DNA of 64,000 nt from Lineus longissimus (Eukaryota; Nemertea; Pilidiophora; Heteronemertea; Lineidae), in assembly GCF_910592395.1 (NCBI RefSeq), contig NC_088312.1, forward strand, positions 6,634,001 through 6,698,000, written 5' to 3'. The translations under genes and the position numbers were made by a program. Within the stretch, counting starts at the first letter, position 1, and every line of letters starts with the position of its first letter. A model generated the notes under the pieces. The model saw nothing but the letters and a program-made list of their open reading frames with translations, had not been told where the DNA came from and did not search any database. This document shows, piece after piece, positions 1 through 12,600 of the stretch.

Positions 1-99
1 GGGTCAGTCATCTCTGAAATCATGAGACAGATCAAGTTAAATTCAGGAACACATGTAAAGATCAAGATTTCCTTCCAATAAATTTTCAGCAAGACTTAC

Positions 100-896
100 C
101 TTTCACTTGAACAACCGCAACGTGAATTAAGACTATAGAGACCTGGGCCACTTAAGTTTTCCTGGGAATATGGTCCATCAGAATAGCACCATACTAATGC
201 TGTCTTTATCATACCTTTAAAGGCACTATGGCAAACTTCCATCTCCAATCACATCAAAGTATGTTGGATCAAACACCCACACAGGGTCTCCTAATTATCA
301 TGATCATATACATTATCAAATAGTAACATATCGCCTTCTTTTCGGCGAAACCGAGACTGAATTATTCACATTGTGTTCAACTGCGTTCATTTCGCAGTCA
401 ATTCATTAGTTACCAATGTATGCCTTAGAGGGGGCAGAATGGCACTGTTTAGACAAGAAGCCTCTCCAACAGCCCCAGGAATATTGGATAGAACGGCACT
501 GTACTGGGTCCCAGTAATAAATATTGCCATAAAGACATATGATATTGTTCTGGGACTTATGTAAGATTAGTTCTCTCCGCCAAACCCAAGACTGAAGGAT
601 TAAAATCTTGTGTTTATAGGCTAACAAATGCAAACACTTCCAAGTGAACCCCCTACAAGAGAAGAGTGGCTCTTCTTCTCTCCGACTTTGACACCCTGCT
701 ACGAACATATCAATAGATCAGCCAGCGGTCCTTGGTGTCGCCGCGTGGGTTACGTCCAGTGAAATTGTTTGCAAAGGTCAGGGAACCACGATCTGACATC
801 CATAACCAGCGTATCCCCTTTTCATGCCAGTTACAGTCGGGTGCTACACCACAGTCGGGATAGTGGCCGCCAAATGAATGGTTGTTGAATTTAAAA
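100..896 (-). pseudogene. Decayed copy of the cysteine-rich exon pair
   Basis: This is the copy-1 counterpart of the pieces at 988-1797. Piece X (896 to 710) is the same apart from one residue near its start but has lost the AG acceptor at the duplication junction. Piece Z (193 to 100) is 7 bp shorter than in copy 2, which shifts its frame from the acceptor, and two cysteines are replaced (CYSDGPYSQ instead of CCSDGPYCQ). The donor AG|GTAAGTC remains. The combination suggests loss of function, if the copy was ever functional. Confidence 0.35.
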
Positions 897-987
897 TCAT
901 GAAATCATGAGACAGATCAGGCTAAAGGTCAAACTCAGGTACATCAAGATCAAGATTTCCTTACAATAAATTTTCAGCAAGACTTAC

Positions 988-1797
988 CTTTCACTTGGAC
1001 AACCACAACGTGAATTAAGACTATAGAGACCTGGACCACTTAAGTTTTCCTGGCAATATGGTCCATCAGAACAGCACCAGGTAGCATACTAATGCTGTCT
1101 TTATCATACCTTTAAAGGCACTATGGCAAACTTCCATCCCCAATCACATCAAGGTATGTTGAATCAAACACCCACACAGGGTCTCCTAATTATCATGATC
1201 ATATACATTATCAAATACATGTAGTAAAATATCGCCTTCTTTTCGGCGAAACCGAGACTGAATTATTCACATTGTGTTCAACTGCGTTCATTTCGCAGTC
1301 AATTCATTAATTGCCAATGTATGCCTTAGAGGGGGCAGAATGGCACTGTTTAGACAAGAAGCCTCTCCAACAGCCCCAGGAATATTGGATAGAACGGCAC
1401 TGTACTGGGTCCCAGTAATAAATATTGCCATAAAGACATATGATATTGTTCTGGGACTTATGTAAGATTAGTTCTCTCCGCCAAACCCAAGACTGAAGGA
1501 TTAAAATCTTGTGTTTATAGGCTAACAAATGCAAACACTTCCAAGTGAACCCCCTACAAGAGAAGAGTGGCTCTTCTTCTCTCCGACTTTGACACCCTGC
1601 TACGAACATATCAATAGATCAGCCAGCGGTCCTTGGTGTCGCCGCGTGGGTTACGTCCAGTGAAATTGTTTGCAAAGGTCAGGGAACCACGATCTGACAT
1701 CCATAACCAGCGTATCCCCTTTTCATGCCAGTTACAGTCGGGTGCTACACCACAGTCGGGATAGTGGCCGCCAAATGAATTGTTGTTGAATTTAAAA
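988..1797 (-). other. Candidate cysteine-rich coding exons (gene remnant or small gene)
   Basis: Two exon-like pieces are seen on the minus strand. Piece Z (1088 to 988) has an AG acceptor, 33 open codons with five cysteines (including WCCSDGPYC and RCGC) and a strong AG|GTAAGTC donor in phase 2. Piece X (1797 to 1611) follows an AACAG acceptor in the matching phase, has 61 sense codons with two cysteines (PDCGVAPDC) and many W/G residues, and ends in TGA at 1611-1613. Joined Z to X the frame would be kept, but in this copy X lies upstream of Z, as expected after tandem duplication of a gene's 3' end. A third short open piece (1185 to 1121) ends in TAG. I do not recognise the family; it may be a secreted protein. 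Confidence 0.35.
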
Positions 1798-4054
1798 CTG
1801 TTAACTGTTTACGTCAATTTACATATAATTAGACAAACCGTCATGAATTCAGTGGAGATTTCCACATCACAGGACAGAAGAGCAGTGATGGGATCTCGAA
1901 GATTTAACATGATCACTTCCATCTTCACCATCATGACTTGGACGTGCGCCTTTAGTTTCCTTGAGCAAATGGTATTTGATTAGGGATGGCAATTAAAATT
2001 GCCGTTGAACATGTACAAGAAGTGCAGTGATGTACATAATTCAACATGTCTGACTTGAAATTTCCAACTGCGCAGTTCATTCCCGCCTTGATTGTATGAC
2101 TATTTCTACAATAAAAACCCTTTGAAACCAACCCATACCTTTATCAGGAATAGATACTGTGCCTTACCTTCTGCTGCAGCCGTTTTGATTTGTTTCGGAA
2201 AATTTGAAGGCATTTTTACGTTTGAAATCGGAGAAAGTGTTCCCGCGATGTTCTCCCAATCTCACACACCAACCGACTGGCGTTCAAATCAACCGCGACC
2301 GATCATGACCAAAGACAATACATTTGCCGTCACAGCATTCGGGCACCCCCTTGAACCAGGCCGGCTCGTAGTTATCTGCTCAAGCGAGACCTTTGTTCTG
2401 TCAATGATCATTATGACAGGCATTTTCAAAATGTGGGATTTGCTTTAGCATACATACTTGTACATGTACATATGCTGAGCTGTGGAAATGCATTAGGCAG
2501 GTTCCGTAAGCCAAAAGACGATGTAAAGGCATTTTACGACGATTTTTAAAAAAATCATTTCCCCAATTCCTTCTACAACCAAGTATAAAATATGGTTCAG
2601 TGTCGTGTAAATCACTGTGAGATAGAGGACTTGATGACTCGACAGACATTCGTACTTTGTCGTCGTCGTTCGTAGGGCGCTCAGTTTCGAAACCTGCAAT
2701 CATTCGAAACAGAATACAATTGCCAACTTTGATGGCATGATTTCAAACTTGATTCGGTCGGGTCACTTAATTGGTTGTCCATTAAACACTCCTGTCTCCC
2801 GGGTAAGACGAACTAAAAATGAGTGATCCAATTTTGCCAGGCTTATTAGAAAAGCTTTAGCTGTCATTGGATTGCCCCACCTGGAAAAATTGGCATGTGG
2901 GTATGTGGGTATGTGGTATGTGGTATGGGGTTTTAGATACTGCCTTAACCAGCAACAGGTTGTGACTGTCCCCATATGTCTCACTATGGTCCTGCGCTCA
3001 CATACATATTGACTCTGGGGGCCAACAGTTAATTCAGTTATATTCTATTCTCAATTATCACAACAGTAAATTAGTGTAGCCATGATCATACTCCAGGTGA
3101 ACACCAGCCTATGGTCTTTTAACTGTCCTCAACTCAGCCAAGCCGTATCGGACCAGGCTGTCCGTCTCCGTCTTGGAAACGAGATAAGAAAGAAGAGACA
3201 GCTACTCCAGACCAGATGGTCTCATCGGCTCTGGCAAAAACGGTCAGCGAGATAAGACACCCAAACCAAGATGTGAATCCTCACTGGCAGGTCCAAGTTC
3301 ATTGACGTGAGACCCCTACAACAAAATCGATTCGGTATCGACTTGGCCGCTCATCTCCCTCACGGTTTTGGGCAAGGCGATAGCCCGATTCGATCTGGTT
3401 GCCCATCACATCACTGTCGTGTTGGCGACTGGTAGTGTTGACAGAAGACAGCCTGGTCCGACACGGTCTGGTTAAGACTGTCTCATCTTTCAGAGTGCAG
3501 GCAGGACGATGAACATCCAGGCCCGATTTGGTATTGTGATTACAGTGCTACCTATATTTCATTGTGTTGGAAAAATTATGAGCTCCATGTTAGGTTAGGT
3601 TTGGTTGGAACTGTCTCATCCTTTTAATCGTGATGATAATTCGGTGGGGCAAGCCGATTCGTTCTGGTTGTGACAGTCTTATCCATCTCACTGTCAAAAG
3701 AATTGGTGTTGGATGTCCGACCGTCTTGAAACACGGTGAGTAAAGAGAGACAGTATCGTCGGACTTAACATTTTAGATCGATGTTGATAGGCAGGTTTCG
3801 CCAGCACTACGGACGACAAACTACGAATTACGACTGTCGACTCATCAAGTTTCGTTTCCGTCATGTGGTCTCAGCTTTCCCGAGTGTTGGCCTGAGAGGA
3901 GACCAATACTTCGTCCCCAAAAGGGACGAATTGGCACGTAGATGTTCAAAAATGCTTAGACAGTAGCGCCTCTTTCGGGAAAACGTGGAAAGTGGGTGTT
4001 CAAATATCGCATATGCGCTTACAAATGGCCTCGCCACAAACAGACGCCCCCTAT
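1798..4054. other. Intergenic stretch upstream of RPL10A
   Basis: Apart from the candidate exon at 2168-2213 I see no convincing gene. A short GTATGTGG-type simple repeat lies at about 2893-2930. Between 3120 and 3770 related short words (GACCAGGCTGTCCG, GGTCCGACACGGTCTGG, AAGACTGTCTCATC) recur in both orientations, perhaps the wreck of a mobile element. Confidence 0.4.
2168..2213 (-). other. Candidate first coding exon
   Basis: On the minus strand an ATG at 2213 with A at -3 opens 15 codons (start MPSNFPKQIK) and ends at a good AAG|GTAAGG donor in phase 1. It lies upstream of the duplicated cysteine-rich unit on the same strand, so it could be its 5' exon. The phase-1 donor does not fit the phase-2 acceptor at 1797; it does fit the short piece at 1185-1121. 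This is weak evidence without transcripts. Confidence 0.2.
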
Positions 4055-4088
4055 TATCACCCTTTTCAGTTCCAACCACGGTGGCATC
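4055..4088 (+). promoter_or_regulatory. RPL10A transcription start region with 5'TOP-like tract
   Basis: A CACCCTTTTC pyrimidine tract at 4058-4067 lies about 25 bp before the RPL10A start codon. Ribosomal-protein mRNAs usually begin at a C followed by 4-15 pyrimidines (5'TOP), which links their translation to mTOR signalling. A start near 4059-4061 would give a short leader (~28 nt), typical of such mRNAs. There is no TATA box, also usual for this class. The exact start is inferred. Confidence 0.6.
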
Positions 4089-6603
4089 ATGAGGTTTGTT
4101 GGAAATGATCACAATAAATCCGCCTTTATCTCATTTTGTCAGTTAATTTTTCGGGCAATCGATCTTTTTCTGTGTATTTCAAGATTTTTATTCCACAACC
4201 CGATGTACATTTTTGTTATTAAATGTTTCCTTTCTATTGAATTTTATGGAATAAATTGGCTGTGAATCTCTCCTCTGGTATTGTGTTCCTCCATAATGCT
4301 CAGTGCATACATGTACAAGATGTACGTGTGTAAAAGCTACATCTAGCCTTTCTCCATAGATCATGCATATAAACTTGGAGGGATATTCTCTCTGCCTAAC
4401 ACAGAATGTAAAACACTCACAGACTCGGACAAGTCGGTACCGTGTCATGTGGCGTAGGCCTATTTTAATTTAGCATGCGGCGGGGGGGGGGGGGGGGGGG
4501 GGAGGAAGGGCATGGCTCATCATGGCATACATCTGCCCAGCCCTCCCCCCTGAACTAGCTTCTCGGGGCCTACTACCCTGGTTATGCCTTGGAGTGTACT
4601 GTGAAAGGAAAAAAAGTGGCAGTGAATCGTTTGGTTAGCCCCACCCGTAACACAACAGTCCAAATTGATCGACATGTACAACAGTAAAACTCGTAAGTTT
4701 GTTCAAGTTGGGTGTTTGAGTGAGACGCTCCCATCACCTGTCTTGCTAAACCGGTACTAAATAGATTCGTTGTCTGCATTTCAGTAAGCTATCCAGGGAG
4801 ACGTTGAACGAGGCGGTTTCCATCATCCTGAACCACAGCCTGGAGGTCAAGAAGAGGAAATTCACTGAGAGTGTTGAACTCCAGATCTCCCTCAAGAACT
4901 ACGATCCCCAAAAGGACAAACGTTTCACAGGCACAGTCAAGTATGGCGTTCTTGCATATGGCTTTATGACCTGACCCTTGCTATTGGCAGTGATAAAATA
5001 TTGTCATTCTGGAAAATAGATGTAAACTGAACACCTAATTAGAATTCTTTCACTTTTCAAAATTAGGATCGTAAACTTTTTCAATCAATACCTTAAGTTT
5101 ACCAGTCTTGTCCTGCCAGTATGCAAGAAAAGCCAGGAAGTTTGGAAATATTCCAAACGGACCTGCACCCAGGGTCTTAAACAAATTGGGGAGGTCGCAG
5201 TGGTTCTTCCACTGTCACCGCAACTCCTTGGTTCAGAGTTATGACCTCCACCCAGGGTCTTGAAATAATTGGGGAGGCCTCTCCTGGCCGAAACGTGTAA
5301 CTTGGCGATCTCATCGGACAAAGATGAGCAGGGTGACGGGAGGTAATTTTATGGTAAGACTAAATGTAAAAAAACTTGTAAAACAGAAAAAGAATTGGTT
5401 AAATTTAGTATGTTATATTTAGTGTATTTTTATTATGTTTAATGAGACCATCAAAAACAGCATTTCTCCAGAAACTGTCCAGCTTCTAAAAAGCAGTCCT
5501 AAATGAAATGCCATTGGGATCCTGAAAGATTACCTAACATTTTTTTCAGACACCAACAAAAACTCCAATTCTCTCTCATGTAGCTGAGGATTATTCGTAT
5601 TTCATTGGTGTTCCAGGCTAAAAAACATCCCAAGGCCCAAGTTGAAAATCTGTGTTCTTGGTGACCAGCAGCATTGTGATGAAGCCAAGGCAAACTCCCT
5701 CCCCAGCATGGACGTTGAGGCACTGAAGAAATTAAACAAGAACAAGAAATTGGTCAAGAAGCTAGGTATTATTATTTTTATTGAGAAAATTGATTACTCT
5801 TCATTGTATTTTCAACTGAAGTATACTCTCTGACTTTGTTCATATGTTATTCGTACCTGCACTGACCCCTTGCCGCCAATTAACATCAAAATTATGGCTC
5901 TAGATATGTTGTAATTTCTCTTTGGCTTGCATATTGGTTCCTTTGCTTCTTTCAGCCAAGAAGTATGACGGTTTCCTCGCTTCGGACTCCTTGATCAAGC
6001 AGATCCCCAGGATTCTTGGCCCTGGTCTGAACAAGGCTGGCAAATTCCCCTCTGTGCTCTCTCACAATGAAGCTATGGTAGCAAAGGTTGAAGAATCCAA
6101 GGCCACTATCAAGTTCCAGATGAAGAAGGTGGGTGCAATCAGTAGGCTGGATTACTTATAATTGCTGGAGATCTTACCTTGGCCTACATTTTTTCCGAGT
6201 AAATCGTTGGAACTGCCGTAGAACCTCCAATAGCGGACACCTCTCTATTAAGGACAACGCATTTGGTCCCAAATTGGTCACTTATATTGAAGTTGATCGA
6301 CCTCTGTAATCTGCCTGGCAGGTGTTCACCATATAGCTTGCTTTATCTCACAAATATGGACTTGAATCCTTTTTCAAGTAGTTGTTAATGACGTCATTTC
6401 CACATCTTAGAATGGTATGTTTGTCCTTGCAGGTGTTGTGTCTCTCGACTGCTGTCGGCCATGTCCAGATGACCCAAGAGGAACTCGTCGCCAATTGTAT
6501 CCTCGCAATCAACTTCTTGGTGTCGCTCCTGAAGAAGAATTGGCAGAATGTGAAGGCTCTGTACGTCAAGAGTACCATGGGACCACCGCAGAGAATCTAC
6601 TGA
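4089..6603 (+). CDS. RPL10A: 60S ribosomal protein L10a (uL1), five exons
   Basis: Large-subunit ribosomal protein of the L1 stalk, which contacts E-site tRNA. Coding exons: 4089-4093, 4785-4940, 5617-5765, 5956-6128, 6433-6603. All introns are GT-AG and the joined frame gives 217 residues, the same length as the human protein. Diagnostic stretches are [16 protein letters not shown] (exon 2), [14 protein letters not shown] and [16 protein letters not shown] (exon 3), [20 protein letters not shown] (exon 4), and [20 protein letters not shown] with the terminal PPQRIY (exon 5). The first exon carries only ATGAG, so the start is split M-S|K and invisible to simple ORF scanning. It was chosen because it follows the TOP tract and joins in frame. 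I see no sign of a pseudogene: introns are present and the frame is intact. Confidence 0.97.
4482..4502 (+). repeat. Poly-G tract
   Basis: A run of 21 G in intron 1 of RPL10A; a likely place for sequencing or assembly length error. Confidence 0.9.
5161..5280 (+). repeat. Short direct repeat in RPL10A intron 2
   Basis: About 36 bp beginning with a CCAGGGTCTT word occurs at 5161-5196 and again at 5244-5280 with a few mismatches (both end near ATTGGGGAGG). It lies wholly inside intron 2 and has no evident function. Confidence 0.7.
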
Positions 6604-6625
6604 GTCGTATGCCAAATCATGTGTA

Positions 6626-6644
6626 AATAAATAAGAGTAATAAA
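6626..6644 (+). terminator. RPL10A poly(A) signals
   Basis: AATAAA at 6626-6631 and again at 6639-6644, only 23-41 bp after the stop codon. The very short 3' UTR is typical of ribosomal-protein genes. Confidence 0.8.
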
Positions 6645-9623
6645 ATATTTATTACTGGGAACTTATGTCTTGTTAGATTTTTTCCATTGCAGTCTTCCTT
6701 TCAGGAGAGACTACATGTAGGCTGATCCACTGCATCCAGGGTGCATTGTCTAATAAGTGCGGTCTGTGCTAGCATTTACAGATGGGACCAATTATGGAAG
6801 ATGATTGAATATGTGTACATTTATTTGTACTGATGACCTGCTCTTGAACCATGTTAACTGGACTGCTGTCATGAAATCTCCATGTTCCAGGTTGCCAACT
6901 GGAACACGATTCACACAATCTTGGGTCGGCCGTCCACATGTACCTTCATTGATTTCACCAGGTCTGGCTTGGGTGATTACCATCCCTATTTACCAGCAAC
7001 TTTGCCACCAAACTGTGGTGTCCATCTCGATATACATTCAAGTCGGTTATGGACTTGTTCTTGTGCCATCTTCATATGCGAGTGGTGGAGGTGTCGAGAC
7101 CCTGCCAGTGGATGGGAGTACAGCGGCATTTTGATAATTTTTCAAGAGGGAACTGGCTGTACGAATTTAGAAAAGGCCGTCCGGTATTTTGATAATTTTT
7201 CAAGAGGGAACTGGCTGTACGAATTTAGAAAAGGCAGTCAAGTAAAGACATAGTATTGCCTTGTTTAATCTTCCCAGACTGGTCATGGATGTCGAGTTGG
7301 TATCGAGTCCTTCAGTGATAATAGATATGGAAAAGAATATCCTCCCAGTCATTGGAAATTTAGCATGGTTGAATCCTGAGCTAGAATCTTGATGAGTGTC
7401 GAGTGAGAGGTATGTGCCTGAAGGTGGGGAGGTCCTGGCTTAAACTAGATTGCTGCATAAATACATGTACTTGGTACAGTGCAGCCAGATTCATTTACTG
7501 ACTAAGCAAACCAAAGAAAACAGCAAAGCACATGTATAGTATATAACTCATTTATCTTCAAATTATGGTTAAATCAATTCATGATTAAATGTGTCATACA
7601 AAATATATTGATTGGTAGACAATAGAAATGGTTTAAAAGAGGATACAACGAAGGTTCCAAGTTGTGCAAATTAATACATACTACCCACAATAAGTGCAAA
7701 AGTTACACAGCAGAAACTAAATTGACCCTGCTCATAAGAAAATGGCATACGGTACTGCTATCTACAGTGTACCATCTGGCTATTTTCGAATCATGGAGAT
7801 TGTCAAATCAAGAATTGATAAAGACTACCCAGCAGTCTTTATTAATCTTGTTACAATAATCAAGTATTAAATGACTATCTTTGAGTTGAGTGATTTGTCA
7901 TTGCTTTACCGTAGAACACATACATGTAAAGAAAGAAAGAACCCCCTTTGGACCATACCACTGTCTCTATTCGGGAGGGTGTCCTGCTAAGAGAAGTCTC
8001 TGGTGAGGTATATCTTTGTTGAAAATGGATGCTTGGGGGGAAAATCTTTAACAAATAAATGGTTCACAAATTGACTTATTCACTAGATAACCTCTGTTCT
8101 AGCAACTGGAGAAACAGTGATCAAGTGACTGGATTCAACAAATGCAGAGTTCAAACCTGGGGAGAGGATGGCAAAAACATAGAAAAGCATTACAAAATAG
8201 CACTGCGAAACAAATAACAGGCAAAATAACAATCACAGGAATGGTTTTCTGGAAAAAGAAGTTGAGCATTCAGAATAGTTTGATTCATATAGACTGTCAA
8301 ATAAAAGATATCAGAAACAGACATCGTTTCTGATGATTTTGTAAACCCGGTAAATTTCATGGCCAATCTATTTTACAGTTTTGTGTAATTGAAATCATTG
8401 CATACCAGTACCTTTAATTTAGGGTTTTGAAAACCCTGTTACTATAACTTAATGAGATTTTCTTAATTGCGGCCATTTATTATTGCGATTATTTGTAAAT
8501 GCGAAAAATATGAAAATAGTGATGGAGCTACAGATTACCACTATATGCACAACCATGCTACATTAGCTACATTGTTGAAAGTCAGGAATTGATATACAAC
8601 TTAACAATTGACGGTTGTAAATCTACATGTAAAGCATATGGAGAGTTCTTCATATGAGGCTATCCAAAAACTTCTTCAATTTCTTCTTCAAGGTTTCGAT
8701 ACACTGACAGAAGTTGCTCCATTCCCTTGCTATATATTACATCATTACTATTACAGTCTGTGGGTCTATTTTACGGTAGTGTACTAGATTTAAACTGCGG
8801 TGAACTATTAATGAAAAGATACCTGATAGCCAACTAATTAAAAAATACATATTTATAAAATGTATCAATATTCAAAGTATTGAAAAAATGAGTTGCACAA
8901 AGAGCAACAGTCTCAATATTGTAACAAACCAATACGTATTAACTGGTAAGTATCTTCTGAGAATGCACTGAAACTAAAAGGGCAATTGAAAATATCTTTT
9001 ATAAGTAAATTACACAGCACCACATAGAAAATACTGTGTCAATGTGTGTAAGCCATTTCAGGCACACCTGTTCCACATGGGGCAGTTTCAGGTAAAATTG
9101 ACCAATTGTACAGGTGCCCCTAAACTGGCTTATAAATGTCAACACAGTACTAGACCCGGCCAAACTATAAATCACTGATATCATCTCACCTCAAGAACAT
9201 AGCAAAAAATACAGAATAATTGTACATTTGGGAGAGGTTACTTTGCTGAACTTCTCCCTTCACAGAGTCATGGACGGCAAACTTCAGGTGATGATGCCAA
9301 ACTATAGTGACTTGTGTTTAGAACGTCACACAAGGTTAGCAACTTTCAAGGCCCCCTGACACTTTCACTCAAAAACCGAGGTGCTTGTCAGAGAACGAAT
9401 TCAGGTGACAATATAAAGCTCCCCACTCTGGACAATACTTCAGGGAGGTGCTTTGAGAATGATGCAGTCTGTGCAACTATGGAAAGAGACTGTGCAGTAG
9501 TAACATTGAGTGACTGATTGCTGATAAACTTAAAGACCCACTTCTGAGAGATTTTAGGACGTTACAGTGTAAATCAGTTTGATATGAATTGCTGGTACAG
9601 CAGTCTCTACACAGCTTCTTGGT
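6645..9623. other. Convergent intergenic region / AGPAT 3' UTR
   Basis: Lies between the 3' ends of RPL10A (+) and the acyltransferase gene (-). No coding exon was recognised. The right part should hold the acyltransferase 3' UTR; minus-strand AATAAA signals (TTTATT on the plus strand) occur at 8476-8481 and 7838-7843, but which one is used cannot be told. The open frames near 6800-7250 run through the local 58-bp repeat and show no known domain. Confidence 0.5.
7125..7240 (+). repeat. Perfectly adjacent 58-bp tandem duplication
   Basis: Unit 1 (7125-7182) and unit 2 (7183-7240) are almost identical; both contain CAAGAGGGAACTGGCTGTAC. The near-identity implies a recent duplication. Confidence 0.9.
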
Positions 9624-12600
9624 CTAGTCCTCTTTCTTTTCCCTATTCTTCTTTCCATATGCAGATCCTCGTTCTATTTGAGTGACCCCGACCATCATAC
9701 GCACGATTAGGGATACTGGAAAGCAACATGATATCATTAAAGGCAGACACTTTTTGTGTTCATTATATATTCTAGTTGCTCGCAGAAACTGGGCCCATTT
9801 AGTGTTTGTATCAGCCTACACAATGGCATACATGTAAGCTTTTTTAAGCAAAACGTTCTAACTACTGTAATTTTTTAGGATTTAGAAACTTAAACAACCG
9901 GTATTCAATGGGATGACTGATCGAAGGAGATTTAGAGAAAAAACCTGTTTAAATAACTTACCAGTAAATAAAGCCACTATTACTCCTATCTGTAAGTACA
10001 TCGATCCAAAAATGAACGCTTTGCCAACGTAATAAAATAGTGGCGTGCACAAGAGGATTGCCCAGAAACACCACACAAACAAATCGTATTTTCTCCGTGG
10101 AAGTTTTGAGACATGGCCGGAGAATTCACCTTTCTTTGTAAATTCATCATAAATGTCATCCTGAAAAAAATACCGGTAATTTTCAGAAATATCAGAAGTA
10201 AACTGACAGATTTAAACAACTATTTAAAGTTGGTTGAATTAGTAAGAAATTGACGGAATTTGCCAAATAAGGCTCTCTCTATTTGTAAGTCTTATCATTG
10301 GAATCACTTGGTCAAAGTCATATTTACTGGGCAAATGAATAACACTTCGTAGACAAAAGTATTACATCATTTCAAGTCAGTTCTAGTGGGTGGAGTGCAA
10401 ACTGCTTCAACTCTTACACCGAGTTTGACTAAGAGTGGGAGTGGGAGTCAAATGCACAACCTTTCTATTATCCTGATCGCCACAGGTTTCAAAGAGGCGC
10501 TACAATGTGATCAGTAGAGGAAACAAGAAGTGACTCCGCTGGGAGTTAAACCAAACAACCTCTTGATCATAAGGCCGACGCAACCAAAGCTCTGAAAGCT
10601 AAGCCTACCATTTCTTTATATCTATGTATCAACCAGTTGGAAGCCCCCTCTTCATCATCAGGCACATCTGTCAGTGGTAGCCTCCTGAAAATATAGAATT
10701 ATTGTCCAGTGACTGTTTTTATATCAGGTTTTGAGGGGTTCCCTGACGTAGGCACTAACTTAGCTCCATGACATGCATGACGAACATTCAACACAGAGCA
10801 AAAATGAGGGATATAAATCACAGCTGCCTGTAATCATAAATAGAAAATCTTTGGAAATTGAAAGACTATGGTGACCTCATGAAAATGAAATGAATGCACA
10901 TACCTGACGACTAACTGAGAAACAGTCTTTTTGCCATTCAATATATTAGAGAGAGTGGGGGCAGCACCTTCATCCTTGAAGCCCAGGATACAATTGTAAC
11001 ACACAGGCACTGAAAGAAACAATCAAAACCAAACATCACGAAAATTTCACAGTTTACAGAATACTGATTAGGGAAAAGAGATGGCCTTGTGATTTTGACT
11101 GACGCAAAGTCCTTGTTGCAACAGTTGAACTTTTTTAAATATCGGTCAGGCCCTTACCTGTCAACATAGTGTCTACTTTATGAACATGATAAATGCAAGA
11201 TTTCAGGTACTGAGTAGTGGGAATGCTGGCATAAAAAGCCGTGGGAAATAGTGGTGGCCATTTAATACTTACTAATTCCTTTTAATGCATACATAGAGAG
11301 GGTAAACCCTTTTGTCCTGGGTAGCAGATGATGCTTGAGTTCTGGGAGACCTTTCTTCCTGGCTACTTCATTGCTGACTAGTCGCTTCTTCTCGGTGAAT
11401 CTAGTACCCTCAGCAAACAGCAAAATCTTTAATACAAACAATTAAAATTACTGCCAATGATGAACTTCAATTTGAATCAGAACGATGGGGCCATGATTTT
11501 TTTTTTTATCTCAGGCGAACCGCTGTATTATAATTTCAATCCTCTGATACTGTAATCTGGAAGACTGGTATCTTTATGTAAAAACAGGTTTGAGCAGAAG
11601 ATGTGGTTCTGAATATCTGACACTGACAGCCGAACTAAGGGAAACAAGAATGAGCTGAAATCAGCAGTTGAGAACACATTGTTGTCCTAGGGCCTTTTAT
11701 TTGTAAAACCCGATTTTGTAATAAGAATTCACCACATTGTTTCCTTACCCAAACTTTGAGATCTGGGGGATAATCAGTGAGCTCAGCCAACTGCTCCTTG
11801 ATGATCTTCTTGTCTTTCTCAATGTTGCGCTTCAGAAACAACGCCTCCGTGAAATGCCAACTCCACCCGATCACGGGGACGTATCGTAGCGAATCTTTCA
11901 CATAGACTTTGGTACTCTAGAAAATAGTGAGTTGAGAGCTGAGCATCCAATCTGGGTAGGTTGTTTGCATGAGATAATTCTAGGTGGATTAATTGCAATG
12001 ATTCTGGTTATTTCACGTGCCTGAGATCTATTCCGAAAATCTTGGAGAAGGTGAAACAAAATGGCCACCTGTGTTGGCAGCCACCGAATGACGTCATCAA
12101 AAAATCTAGTTTCACAGGAGTCTAACACTTACCCCTAACAGACCACACCTTTCAGCAAGAACCCACCCTGCCAGCCAATCAATGTCATACTTATGATTCA
12201 TCACAACTAATCCGTGTTCTTTGCCATAGTACTTTAGATCCTCTGGTGGGGCAACAACCTCCACTTCTGAACCAGACCACCATTCAGCAAGGAAGACCAT
12301 TTCTAAAAGTGGACAAAAAGGCATTGTCGAGACAGAAAATGCACATATTTACACCAATGTTATAAAGTCTAAGGTGGGTAGCATGGGTGGTCTAGTGTGT
12401 TGGACGCATATAAACTTGGTTGGTTTCGATAGCAACGCCGACAGTGACACATTGTTACCTTAGGCAAGCCCCTCTTCTGTGATTGCCACACTTGTTCTCG
12501 AGATCAGACATAAGACGTAAGATTTCTTGTACTTGACTGTACCTATGCCAGTGTGAGTATATTCACCAAGTGGACAGCAGCTTCTGATGGACTCTTTCTC

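Larger units (their letters stand above)
1..1797. repeat. Tandem duplication of a ~0.9 kb unit (two copies)
   Basis: Positions ~15-896 and ~900-1797 are two head-to-tail copies of one unit, nearly identical with a few small indels (offset 885 at the left end, growing to 901 after insertions in copy 2). Both copies end in the same stretch just before 896 and 1797. The unit may extend left of the window, so more copies are possible. Differences include a 7-bp gap near 186-193 in copy 1 relative to 1081-1088 in copy 2, and an extra TACATGTAG-like insertion near 1217. The minus strand of the unit holds exon-like cysteine-rich pieces, described separately. Confidence 0.95.

Noticed and set aside
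406-708. 100-codon minus-strand open frame present in both tandem units
   Set aside because: It begins just after the stop of piece X and has no splice or domain support; its presence in both units only reflects the recent duplication.
4950-5040. C/D-box snoRNA in RPL10A intron 2
   Set aside because: A GTGATAA and a CTGA are roughly placed, but box C has a mismatch, the terminal stem is absent and no guide sequence could be assigned.
6805-7253. Overlapping open frames downstream of RPL10A
   Set aside because: The frames run through a 58-bp tandem duplication, have no recognisable domain, and lie in a convergent 3' region.
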